Source: Methanolinea sp.
GTDB taxonomy: Archaea > Halobacteriota > Methanomicrobia > Methanomicrobiales > Methanospirillaceae
Length of the DNA stretch: 64,000 nt
Direction: 5' to 3'
NCBI GenBank assembly: GCA_029907345.1
Contig: JARYMB010000004.1
Span: 59,659 to 123,658 of the forward strand
The position numbers were made by a program, and so were the translations under genes. Below are positions 26,805 to 35,562 of this stretch, in pieces (position 1 is the stretch's first letter; each line of letters begins with the position of its first letter). The notes beneath the pieces are model-generated. The model ran no database searches and was not told the origin of the DNA. It worked only from the letters and a program-made list of their open reading frames with translations.

Positions 26805-27479
26805 GTGCCGGGAGATGCGATCATTGAGCTGTGCGGGGTGACAAAGGTCTATCCCCTGCCGGCAGGGGACGTCGTTGCCCTGGACCGCGTCTCGATGACG
26901 ATCGGGAACGGCGAGTTCGTTGCGATTATGGGACCTTCCGGTTCGGGAAAGACGACGCTTTTGAACCAGCTCGGGTGCCTCGATCGGCCGACTTCAGGGG
27001 ACCTCTTCATCAACGACAGGAACACGAGGGAGATGAACGACAGGGAACTGACAAGTCTCCGGTTGAACACGATAGGTTACATATTCCAGCGTTTCAACCT
27101 CCTCCCGCTCCTTTCGGCATACGAGAACGTCGAGTTCCCCTACCTGATGAAGCACAGGAGACCGGATTCTTCGGGTCGCGTGGGAGAACTCCTTGCGCAG
27201 GTGGGAATCGACAGGACGATGGCAACACACAAGCCGCCGGAACTTTCCGGGGGCCAGCAACAGCGTGTGGCTATCGCCCGGGCCCTCGTCAACGACCCGC
27301 AGATCCTCCTCTGCGACGAGCCGACCGGGAACCTCGACTCGGTCACGGGGCAGCAGATCATGGAGATGCTGACCGACCTGAACCGGAAGGGGAGGACGAT
27401 CGTCATCGTCACGCACGATCCGGGAGTCGCCCGGTATGCCCAGAGGATCATCACGGTCCGGGACGGGAGGGTGGCATGA
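26805..27479 (+). CDS. ABC transporter ATP-binding protein (MacB/LolD type)
   Basis: This 224-residue ATPase belongs to the MacB/LolD/FtsE group. Walker A is GPSGSGKTT, the Q-loop is YIFQRFNLLPLLSAYENVEFP (the F-Q-x-F-N-L-L-P motif is diagnostic), the signature is LSGGQQQRVAIARAL and Walker B is LLCDEPTGNLDS. The GTG at 26805 is only 6 bases after the surface-protein stop, and the stop overlaps the permease ATG (27476). It powers export or mechanotransmission rather than import by this family. Confidence 0.93.
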   Translation: MPGDAIIELCGVTKVYPLPAGDVVALDRVSMTIGNGEFVAIMGPSGSGKTTLLNQLGCLDRPTSGDLFINDRNTREMNDRELTSLRLNTIGYIFQRFNLLPLLSAYENVEFPYLMKHRRPDSSGRVGELLAQVGIDRTMATHKPPELSGGQQQRVAIARALVNDPQILLCDEPTGNLDSVTGQQIMEMLTDLNRKGRTIVIVTHDPGVARYAQRIITVRDGRVA

Positions 27480-28681
27480 AGGATATCATCCTCCAGCTCT
27501 CCCTCCGGAGCATCCGGATCCATTTCCTCCGCTCCGTGCTTGCAGCGCTCGGTATCGTGATCGGGGTCGTTGCCATCTCCTCCATGGGGATGATGGGTGC
27601 AAACATGACCCTCTCGGTGACCGAGGAACTCTCCAAAATGGCCAACATCGTGGTCATCACGGCGGCATCCGGATCCGGTGGAGGACCCGGCGGGGCTGTG
27701 GGCGGATTCGGCGGCGGAAGCGACGAGAAGATATCGGAAGAGGAGTTCCAGGATATCCAGAAGATCGCAGAAAAGTACGGCCTCGTGTACGTGGTTTACC
27801 GGGAATCGGATCGCATTAAGGTCGGAGACAGGGAGGGGAGGTCCACCATTTACGGCCTCGACGAGGACGTCATGCGCCGCATATTCACACTCTCCGATGG
27901 CGCATTTCCGAAAAGCACCGCTTCGGTGATCGTCGGGCCGACCCTTGCCGAGCGGTACGAGCTCAAGGTCGGGAGCCGGATCAAGATCGGGGACGAGGAC
28001 GAGGGGGTTACCACCACGGTGAAGGTTGTCGGCATCCTCGAGGAGAGGGGAATGTCAAACGATATAAACTCTGATATGGCGATCATCGGCAGCGAGAAGC
28101 TTTTCACGGGGATATACGGGAACGAGGGGGAGTACAACCAGGTTAACCTCATCCTCAACGATATCAACGACTCCCAGAAAGCAAGGACCGAGATCCTCGA
28201 GAAGATGAACAGGAAAAAGACGAGAGTAAACGTCCAGGACAGCAGCCGGATGCTTGAGAGCATCACGTCGACGCTGGGGACGATGACAACCTTCGTGATG
28301 GCAATTGCGGGGATCTCCCTTCTCGTTGCTGCCACCTCGATCTTTAACGTGATGATGATGTCTGTGACCGAGCGGGTCAGGGAGATCGGTATCATGCGGA
28401 GCATCGGGGCCCAGAAATCGGAGATACGGCGGATGTTTCTCTACGAGAGCATCGTGCTTGGTGTCGTTGGCGCCTCCATAGGGGCGGTCCTTTCCCTCGG
28501 CATAGGCTGGATCGTTGTCCTCGCGATGGTGGGGAGCACGGACTACTTCTTCCTCCCCGAAAGCCTCCTGTATATCCCCTTCGCCATGCTGGTCGGTATC
28601 GCGGTCTGCGTCCTGTCAGGGGTCTACCCCGCGTGGAGGGCGGCAGACCTCGACCCGGTCGAGGCACTGAGGGCAGAGTGA
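27476..28681 (+). CDS. ABC transporter permease (MacB/FtsX family)
   Basis: The 401-residue permease has one TM segment at the N-terminus (residues 17-40: VLAALGIVIGVVAISSMGMM), a large extracellular MacB-core domain (45-270) and three C-terminal TM segments (about 275-300, 325-355, 365-385) ending in YPAWRAADLDPVEALRAE, the standard FtsX/MacB ending. A glycine-rich stretch (GSGGGPGGAVGGFGGGS) sits at the start of the extracellular domain. The coupling helix is in VREIGIMRSIGAQKSEIRRMF. Substrates could be peptides, lipids or a signalling function with the partner surface protein. Confidence 0.92.
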   Translation: MKDIILQLSLRSIRIHFLRSVLAALGIVIGVVAISSMGMMGANMTLSVTEELSKMANIVVITAASGSGGGPGGAVGGFGGGSDEKISEEEFQDIQKIAEKYGLVYVVYRESDRIKVGDREGRSTIYGLDEDVMRRIFTLSDGAFPKSTASVIVGPTLAERYELKVGSRIKIGDEDEGVTTTVKVVGILEERGMSNDINSDMAIIGSEKLFTGIYGNEGEYNQVNLILNDINDSQKARTEILEKMNRKKTRVNVQDSSRMLESITSTLGTMTTFVMAIAGISLLVAATSIFNVMMMSVTERVREIGIMRSIGAQKSEIRRMFLYESIVLGVVGASIGAVLSLGIGWIVVLAMVGSTDYFFLPESLLYIPFAMLVGIAVCVLSGVYPAWRAADLDPVEALRAE

Positions 28682-28843
28682 TCTGAATGGGTGCACCCAC
28701 TGGACGGAACCAGAATGCAGAGTGTCCGGCAAAAAAGTTGCCCTGAAAAAATCCCGGGGCACATCACCCCCCTTTTTCCCCGCAAAAACTAATGCCACCC
28801 CGGGAAGATTCTTTCTCAACCAGCCCTGTTTGGAGGTCCTCCC

Positions 28844-30814
28844 GTGGAATTCATCCCAGCAGTATCTCTCCTCATCCTGATCTCGCTCGTTTTCCTCTTC
28901 ATCGCGCAGAAATTCCGGTTACCGAGTGTCGTCAGCTTCCTCGTCATCGGGATGCTGGTCGGGCCGTTTGGCCTTGCGATCATCAGGGACCAGGAGCTGA
29001 TCTCTTCCTTCGGGGAGATCGGGATCATTCTCCTCCTCTTCACGATCGGTCTGGAACTCTCCTTCGAGGACATCGCCCGGTTCTGGAAGGTCATCCTCGT
29101 CGGCGGGTTCATGCAGGTCTGCACGACGATCATCGTCATCACCTCGATCACGGCGGTCCTCGGTTTTCCCTTCAACGAGGCAGTTTTTTTCGGTTTCCTC
29201 GTCTCCCTCTCGAGCACGGCCATCGTCATGAGGATCCTGCAGGAGAGGGGGGCCGTCGAGACACTCGAGGGAACGACGCTCCTTGGCATCCTGATATTCC
29301 AGGACCTGGCAATCATCCCGATGATCCTCATCACCCCGCTCCTGATAGGAAAGACCGGCCCCTCCTACGAGCACCTCCCCCTCGGGATCGCAAAAGTCGT
29401 CCTGATCATCACCGTCATCATCGTTGCGTCGATATGGCTCATCCCTGCACTGCTCGATCGCGTATCAAGGGAGAGGAACCGGGAACTCTTCCTTTTTACC
29501 ATCGCCGGGATATGCTTTACCGTCGCGTACCTCACGAATGCAGCAGGCCTCTCGCTCTCGCTCGGGGCATTCATCGCCGGCCTCGTCATCGGGGAGTCCG
29601 AGTATTCCCTCGATGCCTTGAGCGATATCCTCCCGTTCCGCGACCTTTTTGCCGGTATCTTCTTCCTCTCCATCGGGATGCTCCTCGACACGCGGGTGGT
29701 CCTCACTCACCTCCCCATCGTCCTTTGGGTCATCGTCACGATCCTCGGGGTCAAGTTCCTGACGGGGTGGCTGTCCGTGGCATCTATGGGACTGCCACCG
29801 CGGGTTGCGATCCTCGCAGGTTTTTCCCTCTGCCAGATAGGCGAGTTCTCCTTCGTCCTCGCCAGTTCGGGACTGCAGTCAGAACTGATCTCGATTTCGA
29901 CCTACCAGATCTTCCTCTCGGGTGCAATCGTGACGATGGCAGCAACCCCCTTCCTCATGGGGGCCGCGCAACCGGTCACAGACCTCTTTTTCCGCCGGGC
30001 ACCCGTCCGGACAGAGGACACGGCACAGCCGGGGGAGGACCCGGCACGGAAAGTATCCGGGCACGTCGTCATTGCAGGGTTCGGGACAGCGGGCGCAGCC
30101 GTTGCGAGGGCGGCCGAGATTGCCGGGATGCAGTGCCACGTCATCGACCTCGATCCCGAAGCCGCACAGAGGGAGAAGGAAAAAGGGGTTTTCTTCACCA
30201 TCGGGGATGCAAGGAAGGACGAAATCCTCTCCCATGCGGGCATCGGGCGTGCCGCCATCCTCTTCGTGACGGTCCGCCCGGCAAAGCAGGCAGAGATCGT
30301 CGTCCGGAGAGCGCGGCGGCTCGTTCCCGGGCTTCCCATTGTTGCACTGGCAGGATCACCCGATGAGATCCCGGTTCTCTCGTCAGCGGGTGCCGACGAG
30401 GTGATCTCCTCCGAGTACGAGGGGGCCCTCCACATGTTCTCGCGGGCACTTGCACGGTTCGGCTTCGCCGAAGACGAGATCGACCCCCTCCTCTCCCGCA
30501 TCCGCGCCCATACGTACCGCGGGATCACTCCGCGGTCATCGGAAGGTCTCCCGCTGGCAAAGATCGAAAAAAGGTTCGAAGAAAACCGCATTTTCAGTGT
30601 CCCGGTCGGGAAAGAGGCACAGGCGAGGGGAAAAACGATCGGCGGGCTCGAGGCCCTCCTGCCACCCGGGGTCTCACTCGTCGCCATCAGGCGGAAAGGA
30701 AGGACTCTTGCAGAGGTACCCGGGGACTTCGTACCTGACGAGGGAGACACCCTCCTCTTTTCCGGGCCGCCGGGGAGGGCGGAGGAGGTTGCATTCCTCG
30801 TGTCGGGGCAGTGA
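28844..30814 (+). CDS. Kef-type K+/H+ (cation) antiporter with TrkA-N and TrkA-C domains
   Basis: This 656-residue CPA2 antiporter has about 12 membrane segments (residues 1-370), starting with LLILISLVFLFIAQKFRLPSVVSFLVIGM and the conserved LLLFTIGLELSFEDI. The following TrkA-N domain (about 405-525) has the nucleotide loop VVIAGFGTAGAAVARA and a later VIDLDPE. The TrkA-C domain (about 560-650) includes FSVPVGKEAQARGKTIGGLEALL. RCK domains gate the channel or antiporter by NAD(H), ATP or redox state. It probably controls K+ or Na+ and pH. GTG 28844 is the start. Confidence 0.9.
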   Translation: MEFIPAVSLLILISLVFLFIAQKFRLPSVVSFLVIGMLVGPFGLAIIRDQELISSFGEIGIILLLFTIGLELSFEDIARFWKVILVGGFMQVCTTIIVITSITAVLGFPFNEAVFFGFLVSLSSTAIVMRILQERGAVETLEGTTLLGILIFQDLAIIPMILITPLLIGKTGPSYEHLPLGIAKVVLIITVIIVASIWLIPALLDRVSRERNRELFLFTIAGICFTVAYLTNAAGLSLSLGAFIAGLVIGESEYSLDALSDILPFRDLFAGIFFLSIGMLLDTRVVLTHLPIVLWVIVTILGVKFLTGWLSVASMGLPPRVAILAGFSLCQIGEFSFVLASSGLQSELISISTYQIFLSGAIVTMAATPFLMGAAQPVTDLFFRRAPVRTEDTAQPGEDPARKVSGHVVIAGFGTAGAAVARAAEIAGMQCHVIDLDPEAAQREKEKGVFFTIGDARKDEILSHAGIGRAAILFVTVRPAKQAEIVVRRARRLVPGLPIVALAGSPDEIPVLSSAGADEVISSEYEGALHMFSRALARFGFAEDEIDPLLSRIRAHTYRGITPRSSEGLPLAKIEKRFEENRIFSVPVGKEAQARGKTIGGLEALLPPGVSLVAIRRKGRTLAEVPGDFVPDEGDTLLFSGPPGRAEEVAFLVSGQ

Positions 30815-30844
30815 GGAGGGCGCCTCCGGAAAGGCGGAAAAGTT

Positions 30845-31618
30845 TCAGTCGGTCTTCCTGCCGGGAGAAGCCCCCAAGATCTTCTCCCTCACCTTCTCCC
30901 AGCTCCCTGTTGCAAGGAAACTCTCCTCCATTGCATCCACTATGCGGTAAAAGAGGCCCATGGGAAAGGCCATCGTGAGCATGTCGAGCGGGACGCAGGG
31001 GCGGGCAGAGGGATCGAACATCCCGAGGACAGCCCGGGGCCTCTCCTCCCGACCCTCGAGGAGGGGGTAGTGGATGATCGAGCTGCACCCCGACCCGAAG
31101 GGACAGGTGACACCGTGGGGGTCCGGGCTCTCGAAGTTCGCGAGGGTAAAGAGGCCGGAGAGGACTTCACCGCGTGCAAAGAAGACCACGACATCCGGGG
31201 AATCCTCGGCCGAAAGGGTGTCCCACCTCCGGAAGAGGTACTTCCGCTCCCCCGCCGGAAGAAAAGTATCGCGGGAAGCCAGTGCATCCACGAGTTCCGG
31301 GGACTTCCTGTACCTCTCTCCCCGCACGGAACCCGGCTTCCCGGTCGAGAGGAAGTACCGGAAGTCAGGACTCCTCTCTTTCACGTAACCCAGGTAGTAC
31401 TGTGCCCCGCTGCAGGAGAGAGAGCCGGCGCCGAGGAGGAGTGGCTTTCCCCTCCTCACGCGGGCCAGGTCGCAGACGACGCACCGCCACTTCCCCGGCG
31501 GCTTTGCCTCGGGGAGTCCACAGTCCCGCCCGGAAAGCTCGAACGTTATCGGCAGCTCGCAGGAGGGAAAGTACCTGTCCCACAGTGCAATGAACCTGTC
31601 ACGCAGTTCCGTGTCCAT
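30845..31618 (-). CDS. DUF169-family protein
   Basis: The 257-residue protein matches the DUF169 family found in methanogens and other anaerobes. Typical features are PITFELS...KPPGKWRCVVCDLARVRRGKPLLLGAGSLSCSGAQYYLGY in pieces, DTLSAEDSPDVVVFFA, FESPDPHGVTCPFGSGCSSIIHYPLLE and VLGMFDPSARPCVPLDMLTMAFPMGLF. Conserved cysteines (CVVCDLA, LSCSG, TCPFGSGC) are present, but the function is unknown; some members are near metal or one-carbon genes. Here it lies 65 bases behind a CDF metal exporter on the same strand. ATG 31618 has GGTGA upstream. Confidence 0.85.
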   Translation of the reverse strand: MDTELRDRFIALWDRYFPSCELPITFELSGRDCGLPEAKPPGKWRCVVCDLARVRRGKPLLLGAGSLSCSGAQYYLGYVKERSPDFRYFLSTGKPGSVRGERYRKSPELVDALASRDTFLPAGERKYLFRRWDTLSAEDSPDVVVFFARGEVLSGLFTLANFESPDPHGVTCPFGSGCSSIIHYPLLEGREERPRAVLGMFDPSARPCVPLDMLTMAFPMGLFYRIVDAMEESFLATGSWEKVREKILGASPGRKTD

Positions 31619-31683
31619 GGGAGCCGGTTCACCGGTCGGCACATAAAAGTATTCGCGAGGTCCCCGGCATCTCCCCGATGGGT

Positions 31684-32592
31684 TCAGTGATCGCCGGGGG
31701 GATTTTCAGGGCCGGGATGTGCCATGTCCCTGACGATGCGGCAGTCAGGGCACTCCTCGCACTCGAACTCGAGCGTCGAATGGTGGATGTTGTACCGGGC
31801 AAGCCGATCCTTGATCTCTGAGCGTATCGACGCGATGCGGCGGGGGTCTTCCTCGCAGCTGTATACGTGGGCATCAAGGACGTTGATGTGGGAACAGAGG
31901 GTCCAGAGGTGGACGTTATGCACCCCTCCGACCCCATCGACGCTCACAATGTCCTTTACCATCTGCTCGAAATCCACGTCCCGGGGAGCGAACTGGAGGA
32001 GTATTACCATGCAGTCCCGGACCATGAGGAGTGACGTGGAGAGGATGACGATGACGATGGCAAGGGAGATGAGGGGGTCGGCCAGGACCTGGCCGGTCAG
32101 GGCTATCCAGGCTGCTGCACCGACCACGCCGACCGACGAGAGGGTATCCCCGAGGACGTGGATGAAGGCACTCCGGATGTTGAGGTCGGAACTCCCGTGG
32201 AGCAGCCAGACGAGGAAGAGGTTGACGCAGAGGCCGGCAAGCCCCACGACCAGCATCCCGGTGGAATAAACGGGGGCAGGGGTAAAGAACCTCCCGACTG
32301 CTTCCCGAGCGATGAGGAAACAGAGCCCGATGAGAACGAGACCATTGATCAGGGCCACCATCACCTCGATGCGGTGGTACCCGAACGTGCGGCTCTTCGT
32401 GGGCAGCGACCGTGCAACCACGACGGCACCGAGAGAGAGGAGGAGGGCCGAGCCGTCGACAAGCATGTGCCCGGCATCGCTGATCAGGGCAAGCGACCCG
32501 GTGAGGAACCCTCCGGCAAGTTCCACTCCGAAGAACGCGAACGTGACCAGTACCGCGGTTTTCAGAGACTTCTCGTGCTGGTGGACGTGCAT
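31684..32592 (-). CDS. Cation diffusion facilitator (zinc/cadmium/cobalt exporter)
   Basis: A 302-residue CDF transporter with six membrane segments. The metal site in TM2 is HMLVDG (in SDAGHMLVDG) and that in TM5 is HVLGD (in FIHVLGDTLSS), the HxxxD arrangement typical for Zn2+ transporters of the CzcD group. The cytoplasmic C-terminal domain (VDGVGGVHNVHLWTLCSHINVLDAHVYS) is the metal-sensing dimerisation domain. The tail ends in FECEECPDCRIV, a Cys-rich motif that could bind metal. It exports excess zinc or similar ions in exchange for protons. Confidence 0.93.
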   Translation of the reverse strand: MHVHQHEKSLKTAVLVTFAFFGVELAGGFLTGSLALISDAGHMLVDGSALLLSLGAVVVARSLPTKSRTFGYHRIEVMVALINGLVLIGLCFLIAREAVGRFFTPAPVYSTGMLVVGLAGLCVNLFLVWLLHGSSDLNIRSAFIHVLGDTLSSVGVVGAAAWIALTGQVLADPLISLAIVIVILSTSLLMVRDCMVILLQFAPRDVDFEQMVKDIVSVDGVGGVHNVHLWTLCSHINVLDAHVYSCEEDPRRIASIRSEIKDRLARYNIHHSTLEFECEECPDCRIVRDMAHPGPENPPGDH

Positions 32593-32688
32593 GGAAAAGA
32601 ACCCCTATGGCAGGTACAGCGGAGGAGGGAAAGGAGTCATCCCTTTCCATGGCCCGCGGGGCGGGCCACCCCTGCATTTTTCCGGATC

Positions 32689-33387
32689 CTATTTTCCCGG
32701 GTCAATCCAGCCCATCCGGACATACCAGTCGTACTCGTGGGGCCACCTGTCCTTGTTCCAGAGGACCAGCTGGCGGAAGTAGTCCCGCCTCTGGCGGAGC
32801 ATCTCTTCCTGCTCGGGGTACGCGTGCTTCCCGAAAATCGCCTCGACCAGAGTCTTTCCCAGATCCCTGGCTTCTTTCTCCGCTCTCTCGAGGGCGGAAG
32901 GATCGGATGCGATCGCTACTCCGACTCCCCCCACGGCAATCGCCCCGAGAGAATTGAGGACGTGGTTCATGTACCCGACGATCCTGTCCTGGTTGCTCCC
33001 CCCTGCCGTGCAGACCGAGCACCCGAACTTGCCCGTGAACATCCGGCAGTGGATGGCATCGGCCATCCTGTCAAAGACGGCCTTCATCGGTGCCGGGACA
33101 GAATCGACGTAGTTGGGGGCCCCGAAAACAATCCCGTCCGCCCCCATCATCTTCTCAAAGAGTTCGGGGAAATCGTCTGTCAGGGTGCACTCGCCCGTTG
33201 CGTAGCACGTCCCGCAGGCATTGCAGTACCCGATCTCCAGCGCGTAAATGTCCACGAGGTCTGTCTTTGCCCCTTCCCCGCGGGCACCATGCAATACAGC
33301 CTCCACAAGGCGGCGCGTGTTGCTCTCCTTTCCCCGGGGGCTTGCAATGAGCCCGAGCACCGTCGGGGCTTTTCCTTTCTGCGTCAT
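32689..33387 (-). CDS. isf: Iron-sulfur flavoprotein (Isf family, NADPH-dependent FMN-reductase fold)
   Basis: The 232-residue protein starts with the FMN-phosphate loop LIASPRGKESNTRRLVEAVL. The compact 4Fe-4S motif is Cys55-x2-Cys58-x2-Cys61-x5-Cys67 (CNACGTCYATGEC), the known Isf spacing. DGIVFGAPNYVDSVPAPMKAVFDR is the flavin-binding region and CSVCTAGGSNQD follows. Isf proteins move electrons between ferredoxin and acceptors and help reduce O2 or H2O2. It is a single-gene unit next to the CDF gene. Three more members are encoded at 46.9-50.5 kb. Confidence 0.9.
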   Translation of the reverse strand: MTQKGKAPTVLGLIASPRGKESNTRRLVEAVLHGARGEGAKTDLVDIYALEIGYCNACGTCYATGECTLTDDFPELFEKMMGADGIVFGAPNYVDSVPAPMKAVFDRMADAIHCRMFTGKFGCSVCTAGGSNQDRIVGYMNHVLNSLGAIAVGGVGVAIASDPSALERAEKEARDLGKTLVEAIFGKHAYPEQEEMLRQRRDYFRQLVLWNKDRWPHEYDWYVRMGWIDPGK

Positions 33388-33492
33388 ACAGAGTGGGATC
33401 GGGGAGCGACGAGGATAAAACTGCCGGTGAGAGGGGCAGGGGGACTGTCCCTCCGGGAATGGGGAGTAATTTTCCCCGGAATGAGCCGGCCC

Positions 33493-34278
33493 CTACCTGA
33501 AGAAGAGAACTCTCTTGACATCCTCGACGGTCATCCCGTTGTCCATCCCGAGGCCGTACATCACCTGGACCGCCTTTTCGTCCAGGAAAGACAGTGATGT
33601 TGCATTGTTCTCCGGGAAGGCGAAGATGCTGTCCCGGTACCGGAGGGAGTCTCCCTTGAACCCGAGGGTGTAGAGGAGGGCTCGCAGGAGGTAGTGCGTC
33701 CTCTGGTCACCTTCCATCTGGTCGTTGATGTAGATGTCATACCCCTTGACCTTGGCAAACGTCACGCCACCGGAGGAAAACTCCCTGTTCAGCCAGCCCA
33801 CCTCTGATGAAAGGTCGACTGCCTTCAACCCGTCCGGCGAGAGGAACTTGATCCGTATGTCCCCTGACTGGCCCGTCTTTGTATTTTCGAAGAGCTTGTT
33901 TGACTGGGAGAGGGCGTTGAACTTCAGGATGAAGGCCTCGACGGTCTCCCTGTCAGAGGCACGTCCTGCGTTCAGGGATATTGTCGTCCGCCGGGTTGAG
34001 AGGGGAAGACGCTCGAGGAAGATATTCCCGCCCCCGAACGCCACGTCGATGAAGTGGAGGTTGATGTCCTCGCTCGAGAGCAGCGTGGGCGGCGGAGTGA
34101 AGGTCGGGATGACGGGAGTCTCTGTCTCCGTAACCTCCGTCCCGGGGGGAGGGGGCAGGGTGGGAAGGGGGGTTGTTTCCGCCGCTGCCGGCTGCGGGGA
34201 AGGGGAAAGGCATCCCGCCATGGCAAGGAATGCAACAGTGAATATGGCCAGAAATGGAAAAAACACCCGGCTTTTCAT
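33493..34278 (-). CDS. Lipoprotein of unknown function with a metalloprotease-like fold
   Basis: The 261-residue product has a lipobox AMAGC (cleavage before Cys23), a Thr/Pro-rich spacer (TPPPPGTEVTETETPVIPTF) and a folded domain. The domain has NLHFIDVAFGGGNIFLERL, a segment AFILKFNALSQSNKLF, DIYINDQMEGDQRTHYLLRALLYTLGF and a C-terminal VMYGLGMDNGMTVEDVKR. The RTHYLLRALLYTLGFKGDS part resembles the helix of DUF2927/zincin-like proteins, but the HExxH motif is replaced, so catalysis is doubtful. It is membrane-anchored on the outside. Unknown role. Confidence 0.7.
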   Translation of the reverse strand: MKSRVFFPFLAIFTVAFLAMAGCLSPSPQPAAAETTPLPTLPPPPGTEVTETETPVIPTFTPPPTLLSSEDINLHFIDVAFGGGNIFLERLPLSTRRTTISLNAGRASDRETVEAFILKFNALSQSNKLFENTKTGQSGDIRIKFLSPDGLKAVDLSSEVGWLNREFSSGGVTFAKVKGYDIYINDQMEGDQRTHYLLRALLYTLGFKGDSLRYRDSIFAFPENNATSLSFLDEKAVQVMYGLGMDNGMTVEDVKRVLFFR

Positions 34279-34535
34279 GAATAATGTTCCCCGCGGAAAG
34301 AAAATAAGGGTTATGATGGAGAGTTGCGCGAGAAAATTACCCGGTCATGCCGCGGGCCGGGCGGCAGCCGGGCCATTGGGCAGGTTCCCATGATCATTGG
34401 TATATGCAATGAAGACCAACATATCCCCCACGGGGATGAATCAATTGTTCCCAGTGGAGTTGCTGACTTATTAGTAATCATACAAGGACCGACAGAAACG
34501 AGGAGATTGTTGTTGACCAGGCGGCACCGGACGGG

Positions 34536-34811
34536 ATGGAAACGATCCGGGTGCGCCTCCCGAAGAAACGCAACAGGGAACAGTTTGCAATCGCCGAACT
34601 GATGCTTGGGTCAAACCACATCCGGGTGCGGTGCATCGACGGGGTTACCCGGATGGGCCGGATCAAGGGCAAGATCAAGAAAAGGGCCTGGATCAGGGAA
34701 GGGGATACCCTTATCATCACTCCCTGGAGTTTCCAGGACGAAAAGTGCGATATCTCCTACCGGTACACAAGGCCGCAGGTGGACTGGCTGCGGAGAAACC
34801 GGTACCTCTGA
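34536..34811 (+). CDS. eif1A: Translation initiation factor aIF-1A
   Basis: This 91-residue OB-fold protein corresponds to eIF1A. It starts with IRVRLPKKRNREQFAIAELMLGSNHIRVRCIDG, with the conserved strand GVTRMGRIKGKIKKRAWIREGDTLIITPWSF and ends at DISYRYTRPQVDWLRRN. It binds the A site of the small ribosomal subunit and helps select the start codon. The length fits archaeal aIF-1A (about 95). No stronger upstream start exists in frame. It is transcribed towards the TMEM175-like gene, with 11 bases between the stops. Confidence 0.95.
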   Translation: METIRVRLPKKRNREQFAIAELMLGSNHIRVRCIDGVTRMGRIKGKIKKRAWIREGDTLIITPWSFQDEKCDISYRYTRPQVDWLRRNRYL

Positions 34812-34822
34812 CATTTTTCCCG

Positions 34823-35452
34823 TCACTTATCCTTTTTTCCCGCGTGTCCGGAAAAAATCCTGCCGAGTGGCCCTGACACGATGAGGAGGACCGGGATGAG
34901 GGCATAACACCACATACTCCCTGCCGGGTCCAGGAACGATACCCCGATCGCAAGCAGGATGACGAGCGGGATGATGACGGCCCTTGGCAGTCCCTCTCTC
35001 CTGCTCCCTGCAGCACCCGGCGCGAGCTCATCCCGCTTTTTCGCGATGTAATATGCCATTCCCCCAAGGAGCAGGCTCGATGCGAGGAGGTTGACGTGGA
35101 AGAGGAGGACCGCCTCGGTGACATCGGTGTAATCCCCGGATAGGGAAGTCGTAAAGGGGATAAGGACGATGGAAAAGAGCAGGAAGATGTTGATCCGGAT
35201 GAGCATCCCGTCCACGTAACGGACGTTTCCAAGGATGCGGTGGTGGGAGACCCAGTACCCCGACAGGACGAAAAACGCAATCACGAAGAGCGTGAACTCG
35301 GGAAGCAACCCCGCGATCTTCCCGGGCAGGAGGATGGACGCCTGGTCACGGGGAATCCCGGGAACGGTGAGGGAGAGGACGAGCAGTGTCATTGCAATGG
35401 CAAAGATACCGTCACTCAGAGCTTCGAGCCGGGATTTTTCGATCATCTCCAC
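34823..35452 (-). CDS. TMEM175/DUF1211-family potassium channel-like membrane protein
   Basis: The 209-residue protein carries the signature RLEALSDGIFAIAMTLLVLSL at its N-terminus, with the FSD motif in the form LSDGIFAIAMTL, typical of bacterial and archaeal TMEM175 proteins that form K+ channels as tetramers. Six hydrophobic segments are visible (about 10-30, 45-70, 80-105, 115-135, 160-175, 180-200). A GTG at 35452 has GGGGAGG 8 bases upstream; ATG 35446 two codons later is the alternative. The MFS gene at 35563 is on the same strand, ending 110 bases upstream. Confidence 0.85.
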   Translation of the reverse strand: MEMIEKSRLEALSDGIFAIAMTLLVLSLTVPGIPRDQASILLPGKIAGLLPEFTLFVIAFFVLSGYWVSHHRILGNVRYVDGMLIRINIFLLFSIVLIPFTTSLSGDYTDVTEAVLLFHVNLLASSLLLGGMAYYIAKKRDELAPGAAGSRREGLPRAVIIPLVILLAIGVSFLDPAGSMWCYALIPVLLIVSGPLGRIFSGHAGKKDK

Positions 35453-35562
35453 GAACAGCGCCTCCCCTTTTTTATACAGGGAGATTTGGTGCGTATCAGG
35501 TAAAAGGGCTCTCCCCATGCCCGGAGGAGGGGGAGAAAAAGGCCGGGGGCCGGGTGTCCCCG

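Noticed and set aside
28792..30366. 524-codon frame overlapping the antiporter gene in another phase
   Set aside because: The product is rich in Arg/Pro/His, typical of shifted GC-rich reading, and the antiporter frame has clear domains.
32158..33597. 479-codon plus-strand frame across CDF, Isf and lipoprotein genes
   Set aside because: It spans three well-supported minus-strand genes and shows no motif.
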